Shown in pieces: positions 34,858 to 43,187 of a DNA stretch of 64,000 nt. Source of the stretch: Lachnospiraceae bacterium (GTDB taxonomy: Bacteria; Bacillota; Clostridia; Lachnospirales; Lachnospiraceae). The notes under the pieces were generated by a model. It did no database searches, was not told the origin of the DNA, and saw only the letters and a list, made by a program, of their open reading frames with translations. Position numbers and translations under genes: made by a program. Each line of letters begins with the position of its first letter. Within the stretch, counting starts at the first letter, position 1. The stretch is from NCBI GenBank assembly GCA_017428265.1, contig JAFRRD010000039.1, positions 1 to 64,000 of the forward strand, given 5' to 3'.

Positions 34858-35811
34858 TTATTCACAGCGGCAGCTGATCGTGCCGTCTTCCACGATCGTA
34901 AAGCAGATCCCGTTGTGTGTCGTTTCCGGCAGGCATTTCATGGCCCGGTTCTCCGTACAGAGAAGCTGCGGCACGTTTTCCTGCAGCATGCGGGCCGTTT
35001 CCTCATGCGGCCTTTCCTTTTTGGCCTTTGCGTCGTTCTCGCAGGAGATGACGGCATACTGCGGCGACAGTTTCCGGACCGCCGTCTCCGTCACGGACTT
35101 TTCGTCGCCGTGATGGGGGACCTTGAGAATGTCGCACGGCGCGAGGTCCTCTTCTTCAAAGTCCGAAGCATACCGGTCGCCGCTGATGAGGATGCTGCGC
35201 CCCGCATATTCAAAGCGGAGCATCAAAGACGCGATGTTGCGTTCCTTGGCGGTCTGCCAGCAGAGGTCATAGGGTACGTCCTCACCGCGGTACAGGGCAT
35301 CGAAGACGGCCTTCTGCCTTTCGCGGACCTCCCTGCGGGGGTAAATGACCGTCATCCGAAGCCTTTCCGTCAGCTGCTGCGGACCTTCCGGCAGGACTGC
35401 CGTGACCGTTCCGCGGGCCTTTGCTTCATCCGTCAGTTCACGGATGACATTCATCATATGGCGCAGGCCGTTTACCACCTTGTCCGGCAGGGTAAAGGAG
35501 CGCAGCACGTAGCGCGCGCCTTCCGGCGGCAGGGTCATCATTTCGAGCCGGTCCGCCGGGATCTCGCGCAGGATCCGCAGCGCGCCGCCGATGTGGTCGA
35601 TGTGCGGATGGGTGATGATCATCCGGTCGAGATGCCGGATCTTCCGCGCCGCCAGATAGTCCAGCGCATCCTTGCGGAGAGACCCTTCGCGGGCTTCCAC
35701 GTAGGGACGGCCGGCATCGACGAGCAGGTTGAAGTCCTGCTCTCCTTCCCGTATCTCCCTGATCAGGACTGCGTCGCCGTCACCGACATTTCCGAAAAAG
35801 ATCTCCAGCAT
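34858..35811 (-). CDS. Metallo-beta-lactamase-fold hydrolase, ComEC C-terminal-like
   Basis: A 317-residue soluble protein with the MBL metal motif THPHIDHIGG, the SGD segment ILISGDRYASDFEEED and PHHGDEKSV, as in the C-terminal nuclease-like domain of ComEC, but without ComEC membrane spans or a signal peptide. The start ATG directly abuts the TAA of the upstream small membrane protein, so they are translationally coupled. Nuclease or phosphodiesterase activity is a family-level guess. It is a distal gene of the HAD5/ABC importer transcript if that reads through. Confidence 0.8.
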   Translation of the reverse strand: MLEIFFGNVGDGDAVLIREIREGEQDFNLLVDAGRPYVEAREGSLRKDALDYLAARKIRHLDRMIITHPHIDHIGGALRILREIPADRLEMMTLPPEGARYVLRSFTLPDKVVNGLRHMMNVIRELTDEAKARGTVTAVLPEGPQQLTERLRMTVIYPRREVRERQKAVFDALYRGEDVPYDLCWQTAKERNIASLMLRFEYAGRSILISGDRYASDFEEEDLAPCDILKVPHHGDEKSVTETAVRKLSPQYAVISCENDAKAKKERPHEETARMLQENVPQLLCTENRAMKCLPETTHNGICFTIVEDGTISCRCE

Positions 35812-36360
35812 TTACCGATACCAGGAAGGGCGTTCCTTCGCTTTCTGCTTTTCGGCCGCGGCCTCCTGCTCCTTTTTCCGGCGTTCGCGGCGGTGGAGCA
35901 GAAAGGCGGGGATCCCGCCAATCACCACCGAGCAGAGCGCCGGCAGACCCAGCAGGGCCATGAACAGGCCGTATTCCGTACGGGCGTCCGACCAGTCGAT
36001 CAGAAGCAGGGCAAAGAGCATGGACGCGATCAGCAGGGCCGCCATCCACAGATAAGCCGCCAGTGCCAGTTTTCCCTTCTCCTTCAGGAGTTTTCGGATC
36101 AGCAGGCAGACGAGGCTTCCGGCCAGGGCCGGCAGGATGTACTCGGCAATGTTCCGCACCGTGACCGAACAGCCGGAAAAGAGGTTTTCGACCGCTCCGA
36201 GCAGAAGGACATACGCCGCCAGGTAGATCACGGTGAACAAAATCGCCAGCAGAAAGGAATAGAGAAGATCGGCGCTCTTCGGCTTCCCGCTCTCCTCAAA
36301 GAACAGGGTCCGGAGAAAACCGTCCAGTTTCTGCTGAAATTTCGACCGTTCTTTTGCCAT
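35812..36360 (-). CDS. Small four-span membrane protein, unknown function
   Basis: A 182-residue protein with a basic N-terminus (MAKERSKFQQKL), four hydrophobic spans (about residues 36-65, 80-103, 108-130 and 138-162) and a basic C-terminal tail (HRRERRKKEQ). No family is recognised. The ATG at 36360 is preferred because GAGGA precedes it; an in-frame ATG at 36372 overlaps that SD. It lies 63 bases downstream of the binding-protein gene and is fused head to tail with the MBL-fold gene, suggesting a membrane partner for it. Confidence 0.75.
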   Translation of the reverse strand: MAKERSKFQQKLDGFLRTLFFEESGKPKSADLLYSFLLAILFTVIYLAAYVLLLGAVENLFSGCSVTVRNIAEYILPALAGSLVCLLIRKLLKEKGKLALAAYLWMAALLIASMLFALLLIDWSDARTEYGLFMALLGLPALCSVVIGGIPAFLLHRRERRKKEQEAAAEKQKAKERPSWYR

Positions 36361-36423
36361 TTGTTTCCTCATGTGCGTCCCGCAGGCCGCTTTTTCTTCC
36401 CGCGGGACGCTTATGCGCTTAGC

Positions 36424-37737
36424 TTACCGGGTGCTGTTCCAGAGGTTCCAGTAGGCCTTGACGTTCGGGTAATTCTTGTAAATGTTCTCGTAATCCGGCG
36501 CGGTCAGGTTGACTTCCTGATAGGTGATGCCGGATTTCTTGTATTCCACGTCGTCGCGCACGGACCAGTGGCCGAGCTTGTCGAAAACGGTGTAGCAGCC
36601 GCTCTGGCCGTCATCGCCGCCCATCAGGAACTTGATGAAGAGGCGCGCGCCGGCGGGATTGTCGCAGCCGCTGACCACGTAGGAATAGGCAGCCGCGTCC
36701 TGCGCGGTGTAGGGTTCGAGGCCGGTGACCCAGGCGATGTCCATGCCGCCCGCACCCTGAGACTGCTTGGAGTTGTCCAGTTTGGAGGCGGAGCACAGGC
36801 CGAGCGTCGGGCCGTTCACGGAATCGTGCACGGCTTCCACGACCGCGTCGCCGTCGGCCAGCGGGGTGATGGTCATCTGCGAGAAGCGCCAGAACAGTTC
36901 AACGCCCGCGTTGTTCTCCGGCAGTTCCATCACGCCGGGGGTATTTTTCAGGTGGCTCTGGTAGGTATAGACCAGGTCCTTGCCGTACTGGGCCTTGTAC
37001 TGCTCCGCCAGCTTGTCGCTGTCCGTGATCAGCTGCGCCCACAGCGCGGCATAGGAAGGCGCCGTGATGTCCTTGGAGAAAATGGTCCAGTACTGGGTAT
37101 TCTTGCCGGAGGCGTCCTTATAGGACTGCGTGTCCTCGTTGTAGCCCTGGGTGATGTCCCACCAGCTCGTGATCGGCACCTTGTCGAACATTCTGGTGTT
37201 GTAGAACCAGGGGTTGAAGGTGGAATAGGTCGGCAGGCCGAAACGCAGCATCTCGTCGCTGATGTGCGCGCACACGTCCGCAGGATAGTAGACCTTCACC
37301 AGATCCCACAGCACGTATTCGTTGTAGACCTCGCCGGAAGCATCCTTGACCATCAGCACGTCCGCCATGGGCGTTCCGCTCTGGGCTTCCATTTCGATCT
37401 TCGGCATGACCGTGTTCGTATCGCAGGAAATATATTCGAATTTCAGGTCCGGATATTTGTCGCGGATGTACTTGCGGGCCGTATCGGCGTCCGCCGTGGT
37501 AGCGTAAATGGTGATGGTGCCGCCTTCCTGTTTTGCCCTCTCGTAGAGTTCATCCATCGACATGTGGTTCCAGTCGATGCCGTCCTCTCCGATCACGTCG
37601 ATCGCTTCGCGGCCGGTGATGACCTGGCCGGGGCCGTCGTCCTTCGTGGCGGCGGTCGAGTCGCCGTTTCCGCCTCCGCAGGCCGTCAGGCCGAGGATCA
37701 TGCACATCGCTGCCATAACAGCAAAGATCTTCTTCAT
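36424..37737 (-). CDS. ABC importer substrate-binding lipoprotein (ferric/sugar-phosphate class)
   Basis: A 437-residue lipoprotein: signal peptide with lipobox LGLTAC, then a bilobal binding protein (GGTITIYATTADADTARKYI, EAQSGTPMADVLMV, PWFYNTRMF, NPAGARLFIKFLMGG). The fold and wording resemble the family that includes ferric-ion, spermidine, phosphonate and AfuA hexose-phosphate binding proteins. It is the last component of the permease-ATPase-binding protein operon. Neighbouring HAD phosphatase and sugar-type regulation favour an organic phosphate or polyol over iron, but this is inference. GGAGG precedes the start. Confidence 0.87.
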   Translation of the reverse strand: MKKIFAVMAAMCMILGLTACGGGNGDSTAATKDDGPGQVITGREAIDVIGEDGIDWNHMSMDELYERAKQEGGTITIYATTADADTARKYIRDKYPDLKFEYISCDTNTVMPKIEMEAQSGTPMADVLMVKDASGEVYNEYVLWDLVKVYYPADVCAHISDEMLRFGLPTYSTFNPWFYNTRMFDKVPITSWWDITQGYNEDTQSYKDASGKNTQYWTIFSKDITAPSYAALWAQLITDSDKLAEQYKAQYGKDLVYTYQSHLKNTPGVMELPENNAGVELFWRFSQMTITPLADGDAVVEAVHDSVNGPTLGLCSASKLDNSKQSQGAGGMDIAWVTGLEPYTAQDAAAYSYVVSGCDNPAGARLFIKFLMGGDDGQSGCYTVFDKLGHWSVRDDVEYKKSGITYQEVNLTAPDYENIYKNYPNVKAYWNLWNSTR

Positions 37738-37776
37738 TACTTTTCTCCCTCCTTAAACTTCCGTCAGGATCCGCCG

Positions 37777-38934
37777 TCAGTCGTCGACGCCGGCTTTATG
37801 TTTGGTCTTTGCGAACTTGATCAGTCTTCCTGTTTCTTTATTATACACGTTCATGCGGCCGGGGTGCAAGACCACGAACACCTTCTGATTCATATCATAT
37901 TCCACGAGGCCGGTCTGGATGGCCAGGAATTCCGTGCCGTCCACGGTCAGGGTGACCAGGGTCTCGCTGCCGGCAGGCTGGTTTGCGTAAACGGTCGCCT
38001 CGACCGTGTTTTTGTGGTGCGGGTCTTCGGTATAAATGTCGACCATCTCGGGACGCAGGCCCAGCACGCAGTCGAATTCCCTGCCCTGCGGGATCTCTTC
38101 GTCGAGTTTCAGACGGTCCTTCGTGAAGACGTATTCGCCGAACGCGCTCGTAACGTGCAGGTCTTCGCCGTCGAAGCGGCCTTTCGCCTCGATGAAGTTG
38201 ATGCGCGGGTTGCCGATGAAGTCGGCGGCCTGCAGGTCGATCGGGTTGGTATACAGTTCGAGAGGCGTCGCGATCTGAGAGATCTCGCCTTCCTTGAACA
38301 GGGCGATCTTCGTCGACATCGTCAGGGCTTCCACCTGGTCGTGGGTGACGTAAATGATCGTGGTGCCGGTCTCGCGGTGCAGGCGCTTCAGTTCCGCGCG
38401 CATGTCGATGCGCAGGCGGGCGTCCAGGTTGGACAGCGGTTCGTCCAGAAGCAGGAGCTTCGGGCTGGAAGCGATCGCACGGGCAATGGCCACGCGCTGC
38501 TGCTGGCCGCCGGACAGCTCGTTCGGATAGCGGCCGCGGTACTCTTCGATCCGCATGGTCTTCAGGGCCCGCATGACCGTCTCTTCGATCTCTTCCTTTT
38601 TCATCTTTTTGATCTTCAGGCCGAAGGCGACGTTTTCGAAGACCGTCATGTGCGGCCACAGCGCGTAGCTCTGGAACACAAGGTTCAGGCCGCGCTTGCT
38701 CGGCGCTTCGAAGAAGGCCTTGTCCGCGTCGATGATGGTGCGGTCGTCCATGGTCATCGTGCCGTGCTGCGCCTTTTCCAGACCGGAGATCACGCGGAGC
38801 GTGGTGGTCTTGCCGCAGCCGGATGGGCCTAGCAGCGTCATGAAGTCGCCGTCCTCGATAGTCAGGTTGATGTCGCGCAGAACGTGGTTCTCGCCGTAGA
38901 ATTTATCAATATGCTCCAGTACGATCTTGCTCAT
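37777..38934 (-). CDS. ABC importer ATPase (PotA/FbpC/UgpC-like)
   Basis: A 385-residue ATPase: Walker A GPSGCGKTTT (about 36-45), Q-loop FQSYALWPHMTVFENVAFG, signature [14 protein letters not shown], Walker B LLLLDEPLSNLDA, switch His IYVTHDQVEAL, and a C-terminal TOBE-type domain of about 140 residues. It energises the adjacent permease, 21 bases upstream. The FbpC/PotA class serves ferric, polyamine, sugar and sugar-phosphate importers. The N-terminus begins MSKIVLEHIDKFYGENHVL, typical of a start at 38934. Confidence 0.94.
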   Translation of the reverse strand: MSKIVLEHIDKFYGENHVLRDINLTIEDGDFMTLLGPSGCGKTTTLRVISGLEKAQHGTMTMDDRTIIDADKAFFEAPSKRGLNLVFQSYALWPHMTVFENVAFGLKIKKMKKEEIEETVMRALKTMRIEEYRGRYPNELSGGQQQRVAIARAIASSPKLLLLDEPLSNLDARLRIDMRAELKRLHRETGTTIIYVTHDQVEALTMSTKIALFKEGEISQIATPLELYTNPIDLQAADFIGNPRINFIEAKGRFDGEDLHVTSAFGEYVFTKDRLKLDEEIPQGREFDCVLGLRPEMVDIYTEDPHHKNTVEATVYANQPAGSETLVTLTVDGTEFLAIQTGLVEYDMNQKVFVVLHPGRMNVYNKETGRLIKFAKTKHKAGVDD

Positions 38935-38955
38935 GGCTGTAATTCCTTTCCGTGC

Positions 38956-40797
38956 TTACATGCTTTTGCTGACGTTGCCGCCGAACTTATCCGCGATGCG
39001 GTTGGTTACGAGGATGAATACGATGATGACGATGCAGATCGCGTCCGCCACCTGCGGCATGGCTTCCTTGGAATAATCGAAGGCCAGGAAGGACAGAGTG
39101 TAGTTCTTCGGCGTCATCAGGATGGCGATCAGGTCCAGTTCCTTTGCGATGCTGATGAAAGAAAGCAGGAAACCGGAGAGGAAGCCGTTCTTGGCCAGCG
39201 GGATCACGATGCTGCGGATGCGCCGCCAGAAGCCTGCGCCGTTGATGGAAGCCGCTTCCTCAAGTTCCACCGAGATCTGCATCATGTTGGAGGAACCGGA
39301 GCGGCTGGCGAACGGGAAGTGCTTCACGATCGAGACCAGCAGGATCAGGGTAAAGGTGCCGTACAGGGACGGGATCAGGCCGCCGAGACGCGGCTGGCTG
39401 AACATGGAGAAATAGATCGCGGAGAACGCGACGCCGGGCATCAGATACGGAATGAAGATCAGCTGCTCGACCGCGTTGCCGTACCATTTGCCGCGGCCGC
39501 GGGTCGTGATGTAGCCGAAGAACTGGCCGAACACGGCGGTGATCAGGGACGCGATCAGGGAGAGCTTTACGGTGTTGCCGAGGGCTCTCGCGAACTCGGA
39601 GTTCTTGAACAGGCCGTTCTGGTTGAAGGCCGGGTTCGGTGCGCTCTGCAGCTCGCCGATCCAGGCATAGAGCGTCAGGTTGTCGGCGCCGTAGCCTGCG
39701 CCGGGGACGATCTGGAAGGATTCCATGACCAGGAAGAACACCGGCATGACCATGGCGACGATCAGGAAGAACGAGATCACGATCAGCATCGGGTATTTCG
39801 CGCCGCGCAGGGGGATCAGGTTGCTGCGGGTGCCCTTGCCGCCGATGGTCGCGTAGGATTTGCGCGTACCGATCAGCTTCTGGTTCACGATGATGGTGCC
39901 GGCCGCGAGGAGGATCATCAGCAGGCTCATTGCGTAGCCGACGCCCTTCGGGCTGTTGTTGATGAAATCTTTCATCCGGGTCGCGAGCACGTAGAACGGC
40001 GTGCCGTCCGGGTTGTTGCCGCCGAGGCGGGCCGCAACGCCGTAGGTGCCGATCGATTTGCTGATCGTCATGATCGTGGCCGACAGGATCGACGGCAGGA
40101 TGAGAGGCAGCGTGATGCTCTTTAAGATCTGCGCCTTGGTCGCCCCCTGGATCTCACCCATTTCCTCCAGCTCGGAGTTGATGGAGCGCAGGGCGCCGGA
40201 CGCCATGATATAGGAAAAGGCGTAATAGTGCATCGTCATGACGATGATGATGGGGATGAAGCCGGAAGCCAGCCAGTCGGGGACCGGGATCCCCAGGCTC
40301 GTGAGCACGCCGTTGCCGCCCATCTTCGGATTCCGGAAAATGGTCATCCAGGACAGGGCCTTGCACCAGGACGGGATCATGTAGGGGATCAGGATCAGCG
40401 CGGACAGGAGCTTCTTGCCCGGGATGTCCGTGCGGACCATCAACCAGGCCATCAGGGCGCCGAGCGGCACGGAAATGACCGTGACGAACGCACCGATGAT
40501 CAGTGAGTTGCGCAGAGGCACCCACAGGATCGTCTTGGTCAGCGGGCTCGCCAGCAGGTATTTCCAGTACCAGAGCGTGTAGTCGCCGATCTTCGCGCCG
40601 GGAATGTTGCGCAGTTCGGACTTGGCCACGATGAAGGTATTCTGGACCATCGCCAGCAGCGGAATGATGATCAGGGTGAACAGCAAAATCAGCGTGATGA
40701 ACACGATCACGTTGAAGGGGTTGCCGATCAGATTCCTGAACTGGTTCTTGAACCGCTCCCTGCTCATCGGGGGGCGCTTCCATCCTTTCTTTGCCAT
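38956..40797 (-). CDS. ABC importer permease, two fused permease domains (FbpB/AfuB-like)
   Basis: A 613-residue membrane protein of about 12 spans, made of two BPD-type permease halves. EAA coupling loops are visible in both halves (ELEEMGEIQGATKAQILKSITLPL near residue 215; ELEEAASINGAGFWRRIRSIVIPL in the second half). Such fused permeases are typical of ferric and hexose-phosphate (AfuB) importers. The ATG at 40797 follows GGAGG. It is the second gene after HAD copy 5, 39 bases away. Confidence 0.92.
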   Translation of the reverse strand: MAKKGWKRPPMSRERFKNQFRNLIGNPFNVIVFITLILLFTLIIIPLLAMVQNTFIVAKSELRNIPGAKIGDYTLWYWKYLLASPLTKTILWVPLRNSLIIGAFVTVISVPLGALMAWLMVRTDIPGKKLLSALILIPYMIPSWCKALSWMTIFRNPKMGGNGVLTSLGIPVPDWLASGFIPIIIVMTMHYYAFSYIMASGALRSINSELEEMGEIQGATKAQILKSITLPLILPSILSATIMTISKSIGTYGVAARLGGNNPDGTPFYVLATRMKDFINNSPKGVGYAMSLLMILLAAGTIIVNQKLIGTRKSYATIGGKGTRSNLIPLRGAKYPMLIVISFFLIVAMVMPVFFLVMESFQIVPGAGYGADNLTLYAWIGELQSAPNPAFNQNGLFKNSEFARALGNTVKLSLIASLITAVFGQFFGYITTRGRGKWYGNAVEQLIFIPYLMPGVAFSAIYFSMFSQPRLGGLIPSLYGTFTLILLVSIVKHFPFASRSGSSNMMQISVELEEAASINGAGFWRRIRSIVIPLAKNGFLSGFLLSFISIAKELDLIAILMTPKNYTLSFLAFDYSKEAMPQVADAICIVIIVFILVTNRIADKFGGNVSKSM

Positions 40798-40836
40798 TTG
40801 CAGACCTCCGTAAGAGAAAAACCGAAAAACGGATGA

Positions 40837-41598
40837 TTATTGCTTTTCCTGCGCCAGTTCCTGTTTCAGGATGGTGTAGACATCGTAGATATCGGTGATC
40901 TGGTAATCCGGCGCCACGTCGAACTTCCCGATATCCTTCTGCTTGGTCAGGAAGGAATTGATCTTGAAAATGCGGCCGAAGCCCGCGCGGCGGGGGCCGA
41001 CTACGTCACGGGACAGGGTGTCGCCGACGAAGGCGCATTCCGAAGGATCCAGATGCGCCTGCTCGTACGCGATGCGGAATATGTAGGGGTGCGGCTTGCG
41101 GTAGCCGACGATCGAGGAAAGCGTGATCTCGTCGAAATACTGCCGGACACCGTACTTTTCCAGCGTCGAAAAGACCTGGAAAAGGCTGCCCGTATTGCTG
41201 ACGACCGCCACATGGAGGCCGAGGTCTTCCTTCAGGCCCTTCAGCATCTCTGCGGCGTGTTCGCGGAGTTTTCTGTCATAGAAGGTCGTCTCCCACATGT
41301 GGGCGATCTCTTCGCTGATCTCCGCCAGTTTTGCTTTATCGACAGGAATATCCTTAAAGCCCCAGTCGCACCAGATCTGCTCGGGCTTAAGTTCCATCAA
41401 TGTCCGTTCCGAATCTTTCTTGTAAGCCTGGATGCCGGCTCCCACGATCTCCCAGAGAGGCTCTGCCTCATAAGGGACTTCGATCCCGTGTTTCTGCAGG
41501 ATGTCATAGAGTGCGTAAGCTGTTGCCTTGTTGTTCTTTTCGTCGGAATACAGGTCTTCGAGCGTGCCGCCCATATCAAACATGACCGCTTTGATCAT
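40837..41598 (-). CDS. HAD-family hydrolase, fifth copy, first gene of the ABC importer operon
   Basis: A 253-residue HAD protein. Motif I is MFDMGGTL (second Asp again Gly), motif II VAVVSNT, motif III GYRKPHPYIF, motif IV FVGDTLSRD followed by VVGPRRAGFG. The cap has EQIWCDWGFK, matching the Trp motif of copies 1-4. The ATG at 41598 follows GGAGG. It lies directly behind a promoter with the same LacI-type operator as the four-HAD series. Being co-transcribed with an importer suggests it acts on the imported compound. Confidence 0.88.
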   Translation of the reverse strand: MIKAVMFDMGGTLEDLYSDEKNNKATAYALYDILQKHGIEVPYEAEPLWEIVGAGIQAYKKDSERTLMELKPEQIWCDWGFKDIPVDKAKLAEISEEIAHMWETTFYDRKLREHAAEMLKGLKEDLGLHVAVVSNTGSLFQVFSTLEKYGVRQYFDEITLSSIVGYRKPHPYIFRIAYEQAHLDPSECAFVGDTLSRDVVGPRRAGFGRIFKINSFLTKQKDIGKFDVAPDYQITDIYDVYTILKQELAQEKQ

Positions 41599-41628
41599 CC
41601 GCTTGCCTCCGTTTCGTTATTCAGTTAT

Positions 41629-41684
41629 CGCAAACGTTTACGTTAATCGATGCGATTATACAACCGATCCGCCGTTTTTGTCAA
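41629..41684 (-). promoter_or_regulatory. Promoter and LacI-type operator of the HAD5-ABC importer operon
   Basis: On the minus strand TTGACA (41679-41684), an 18-base spacer and a perfect TATAAT (41655-41660) are followed 12 bases on by CGTAAACGTTTGCG (41629-41642), the same 14-base sequence as at 29736-29749. Confidence 0.87.
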
Positions 41685-41740
41685 TGATTTCCCGAAATTA
41701 TTTTATACGGAAACCGACAAACTGCGAAAATAAAGTCGGA

Positions 41741-41775
41741 AAGCCGCCCCGGGGATGTTTCGGAGCGGCTTTTTC
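41741..41775. terminator. Hairpin terminator between the cysteine desulfidase-like gene and the HAD5 promoter
   Basis: AAGCCGC...GCGGCTTTTT with a partly paired interior. The better T run is on the plus strand. On the minus strand, where the upstream gene (ending at 41867) reads, the tail is GGCTTTCC, so termination in that direction may be partial. The rest of the 41685-41866 spacer shows nothing recognisable. Confidence 0.55.
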
Positions 41776-41866
41776 GGGATATTCGTGCTGACGGCGGGCG
41801 TTGTTTCCGTAAACCTTTGCGGAGTCGGGTGTGATCCACCTGTTCCTGCAGGCTGCGGAAGGGGGC

Positions 41867-43168
41867 TTACGGCGCGTCCTTTGTTTCCGGCGCCGGGTCG
41901 AGCATCAGCTGGATGATCTCCTTATCGGTCTGTTCCATGCCCACGCGGGCGAGCTGGCCGACCGCGCGGATGGTATTCTCCACCCCGCGCTTCACGATGC
42001 CGTCACCGCCGAAGAACTGGTTGCCGTCCTCGTACATCGCAAGGCCCAGAAGCCCTGCGTCGACGGCCGAAGCGATCTTCGCGGCGCAGCTGGCCTTCGC
42101 GCCGTCGCAGATGATGCCGGAGGTGACCGCCACCGCGTTGACGACGGTGTGGGCGATCATCTCGTAGCGTCCCCCCTTCAGCCAGGCGAGGCCCGCGCCG
42201 GCTCCCGCACCCGCGCTCACGGCGCCGCAGTAGGCGGAAAGCCTCCCGATCCCGGTCTTTAAGTGCGTCGTGACCAGGTTCGAAACGCAGAGCGCGCGCA
42301 GCAGGTCTTCGTGCGGAAGGCCGTTTTCCCGTGCATAGACGATGACGGGGACCGAGGCGGTGATACCTTGGTTGCCGCTGCCCGAATTGATGACCACGGG
42401 CAGCTCGCAGCCGTTCATCCTCGCGTCGCTCGCCGCAGCTGCCCAGGCCCGCATTTTGTAGTTGATGTCGTATTCGCGGCCGCGCAGCACCGTGCGGCCG
42501 ATATTTGCCCCGTAATTGCCGCGGAGCCCCTCCTCCGCGATCGCCATGTTGAAGGCGATCTGGCGCTCAAGCAGCGCCCGGACGTCGTCAAGATCCACGC
42601 TCGCGGCAAAGTCCGCGATGCCTTCGACCGAGAGGCAGGATCGGTCCGTCAGCCCCTCCTCCTGCTGCGCCTCGCATTCCTTTACAAAGAGAGTCTCTCC
42701 GTTTTTGCGCACGCAGACGATGTTCGTGTGATATTCCGCGATGCGGACGCAGGCTTCATCGGCGCCGGCGAAGGCCGTGATCCGGATATCGAAAATGTGC
42801 GGCGTATCGACGCAGCGGACCTCGATCGGCGTCTTCGCCAGATAAGCCGCGATCGCTGCGATCTCCTCTTCGCTCACGCGGGAAATGACCTCCAGTTCCG
42901 CATCTGCGTCACCGGCCACGGTGCCTGCCGCAGCTGCCGCGGGAATGCCCCGAAGCCCTCCGGTATGCGGGACCACCACGCTTTTTACGTTCTTCAGGAT
43001 GTTGCCGCTTACCTCGGCGAGGATGCGCTCCGGCAGCACGCCAAGCACGGCGCGCGCCTTTGCCGCCGCGTAGGCCACGGCGATCGGTTCGGTGCAGCCC
43101 ATCGCGGGCCGCAGTTCCTCCTCGAGGATCCGGATGTAGTTGGCATAGCAGGGGTCGGTGCGAAGCAT
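41867..43168 (-). CDS. L-cysteine desulfidase / serine dehydratase-like protein (UPF0597)
   Basis: A 433-residue protein of the family that includes archaeal L-cysteine desulfidase and Fe-S-dependent serine dehydratases. Conserved Cys-containing motifs are GCTEPIAVAYAAAKA near the N-terminus, INSGSGNQGI, and the AYCGAVSAGAGAGAGL and ICDGAKASCAAKI blocks, which probably hold an iron-sulfur cluster. The reaction would be breakdown of cysteine to sulfide, ammonia and pyruvate, or of serine. It lies 19 bases after the MATE gene and upstream of no further gene. Confidence 0.85.
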   Translation of the reverse strand: MLRTDPCYANYIRILEEELRPAMGCTEPIAVAYAAAKARAVLGVLPERILAEVSGNILKNVKSVVVPHTGGLRGIPAAAAAGTVAGDADAELEVISRVSEEEIAAIAAYLAKTPIEVRCVDTPHIFDIRITAFAGADEACVRIAEYHTNIVCVRKNGETLFVKECEAQQEEGLTDRSCLSVEGIADFAASVDLDDVRALLERQIAFNMAIAEEGLRGNYGANIGRTVLRGREYDINYKMRAWAAAASDARMNGCELPVVINSGSGNQGITASVPVIVYARENGLPHEDLLRALCVSNLVTTHLKTGIGRLSAYCGAVSAGAGAGAGLAWLKGGRYEMIAHTVVNAVAVTSGIICDGAKASCAAKIASAVDAGLLGLAMYEDGNQFFGGDGIVKRGVENTIRAVGQLARVGMEQTDKEIIQLMLDPAPETKDAP

Positions 43169-43187
43169 GGCTGCCTCCTTATGTGAG

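Noticed and set aside
36424-40797. Iron(III) importer
   Set aside because: Family resemblance allows it, but no Fur box is visible, while the promoter carries a LacI-type operator and the first gene is a HAD phosphatase-like protein. Iron was therefore not adopted as the call; it is not excluded.
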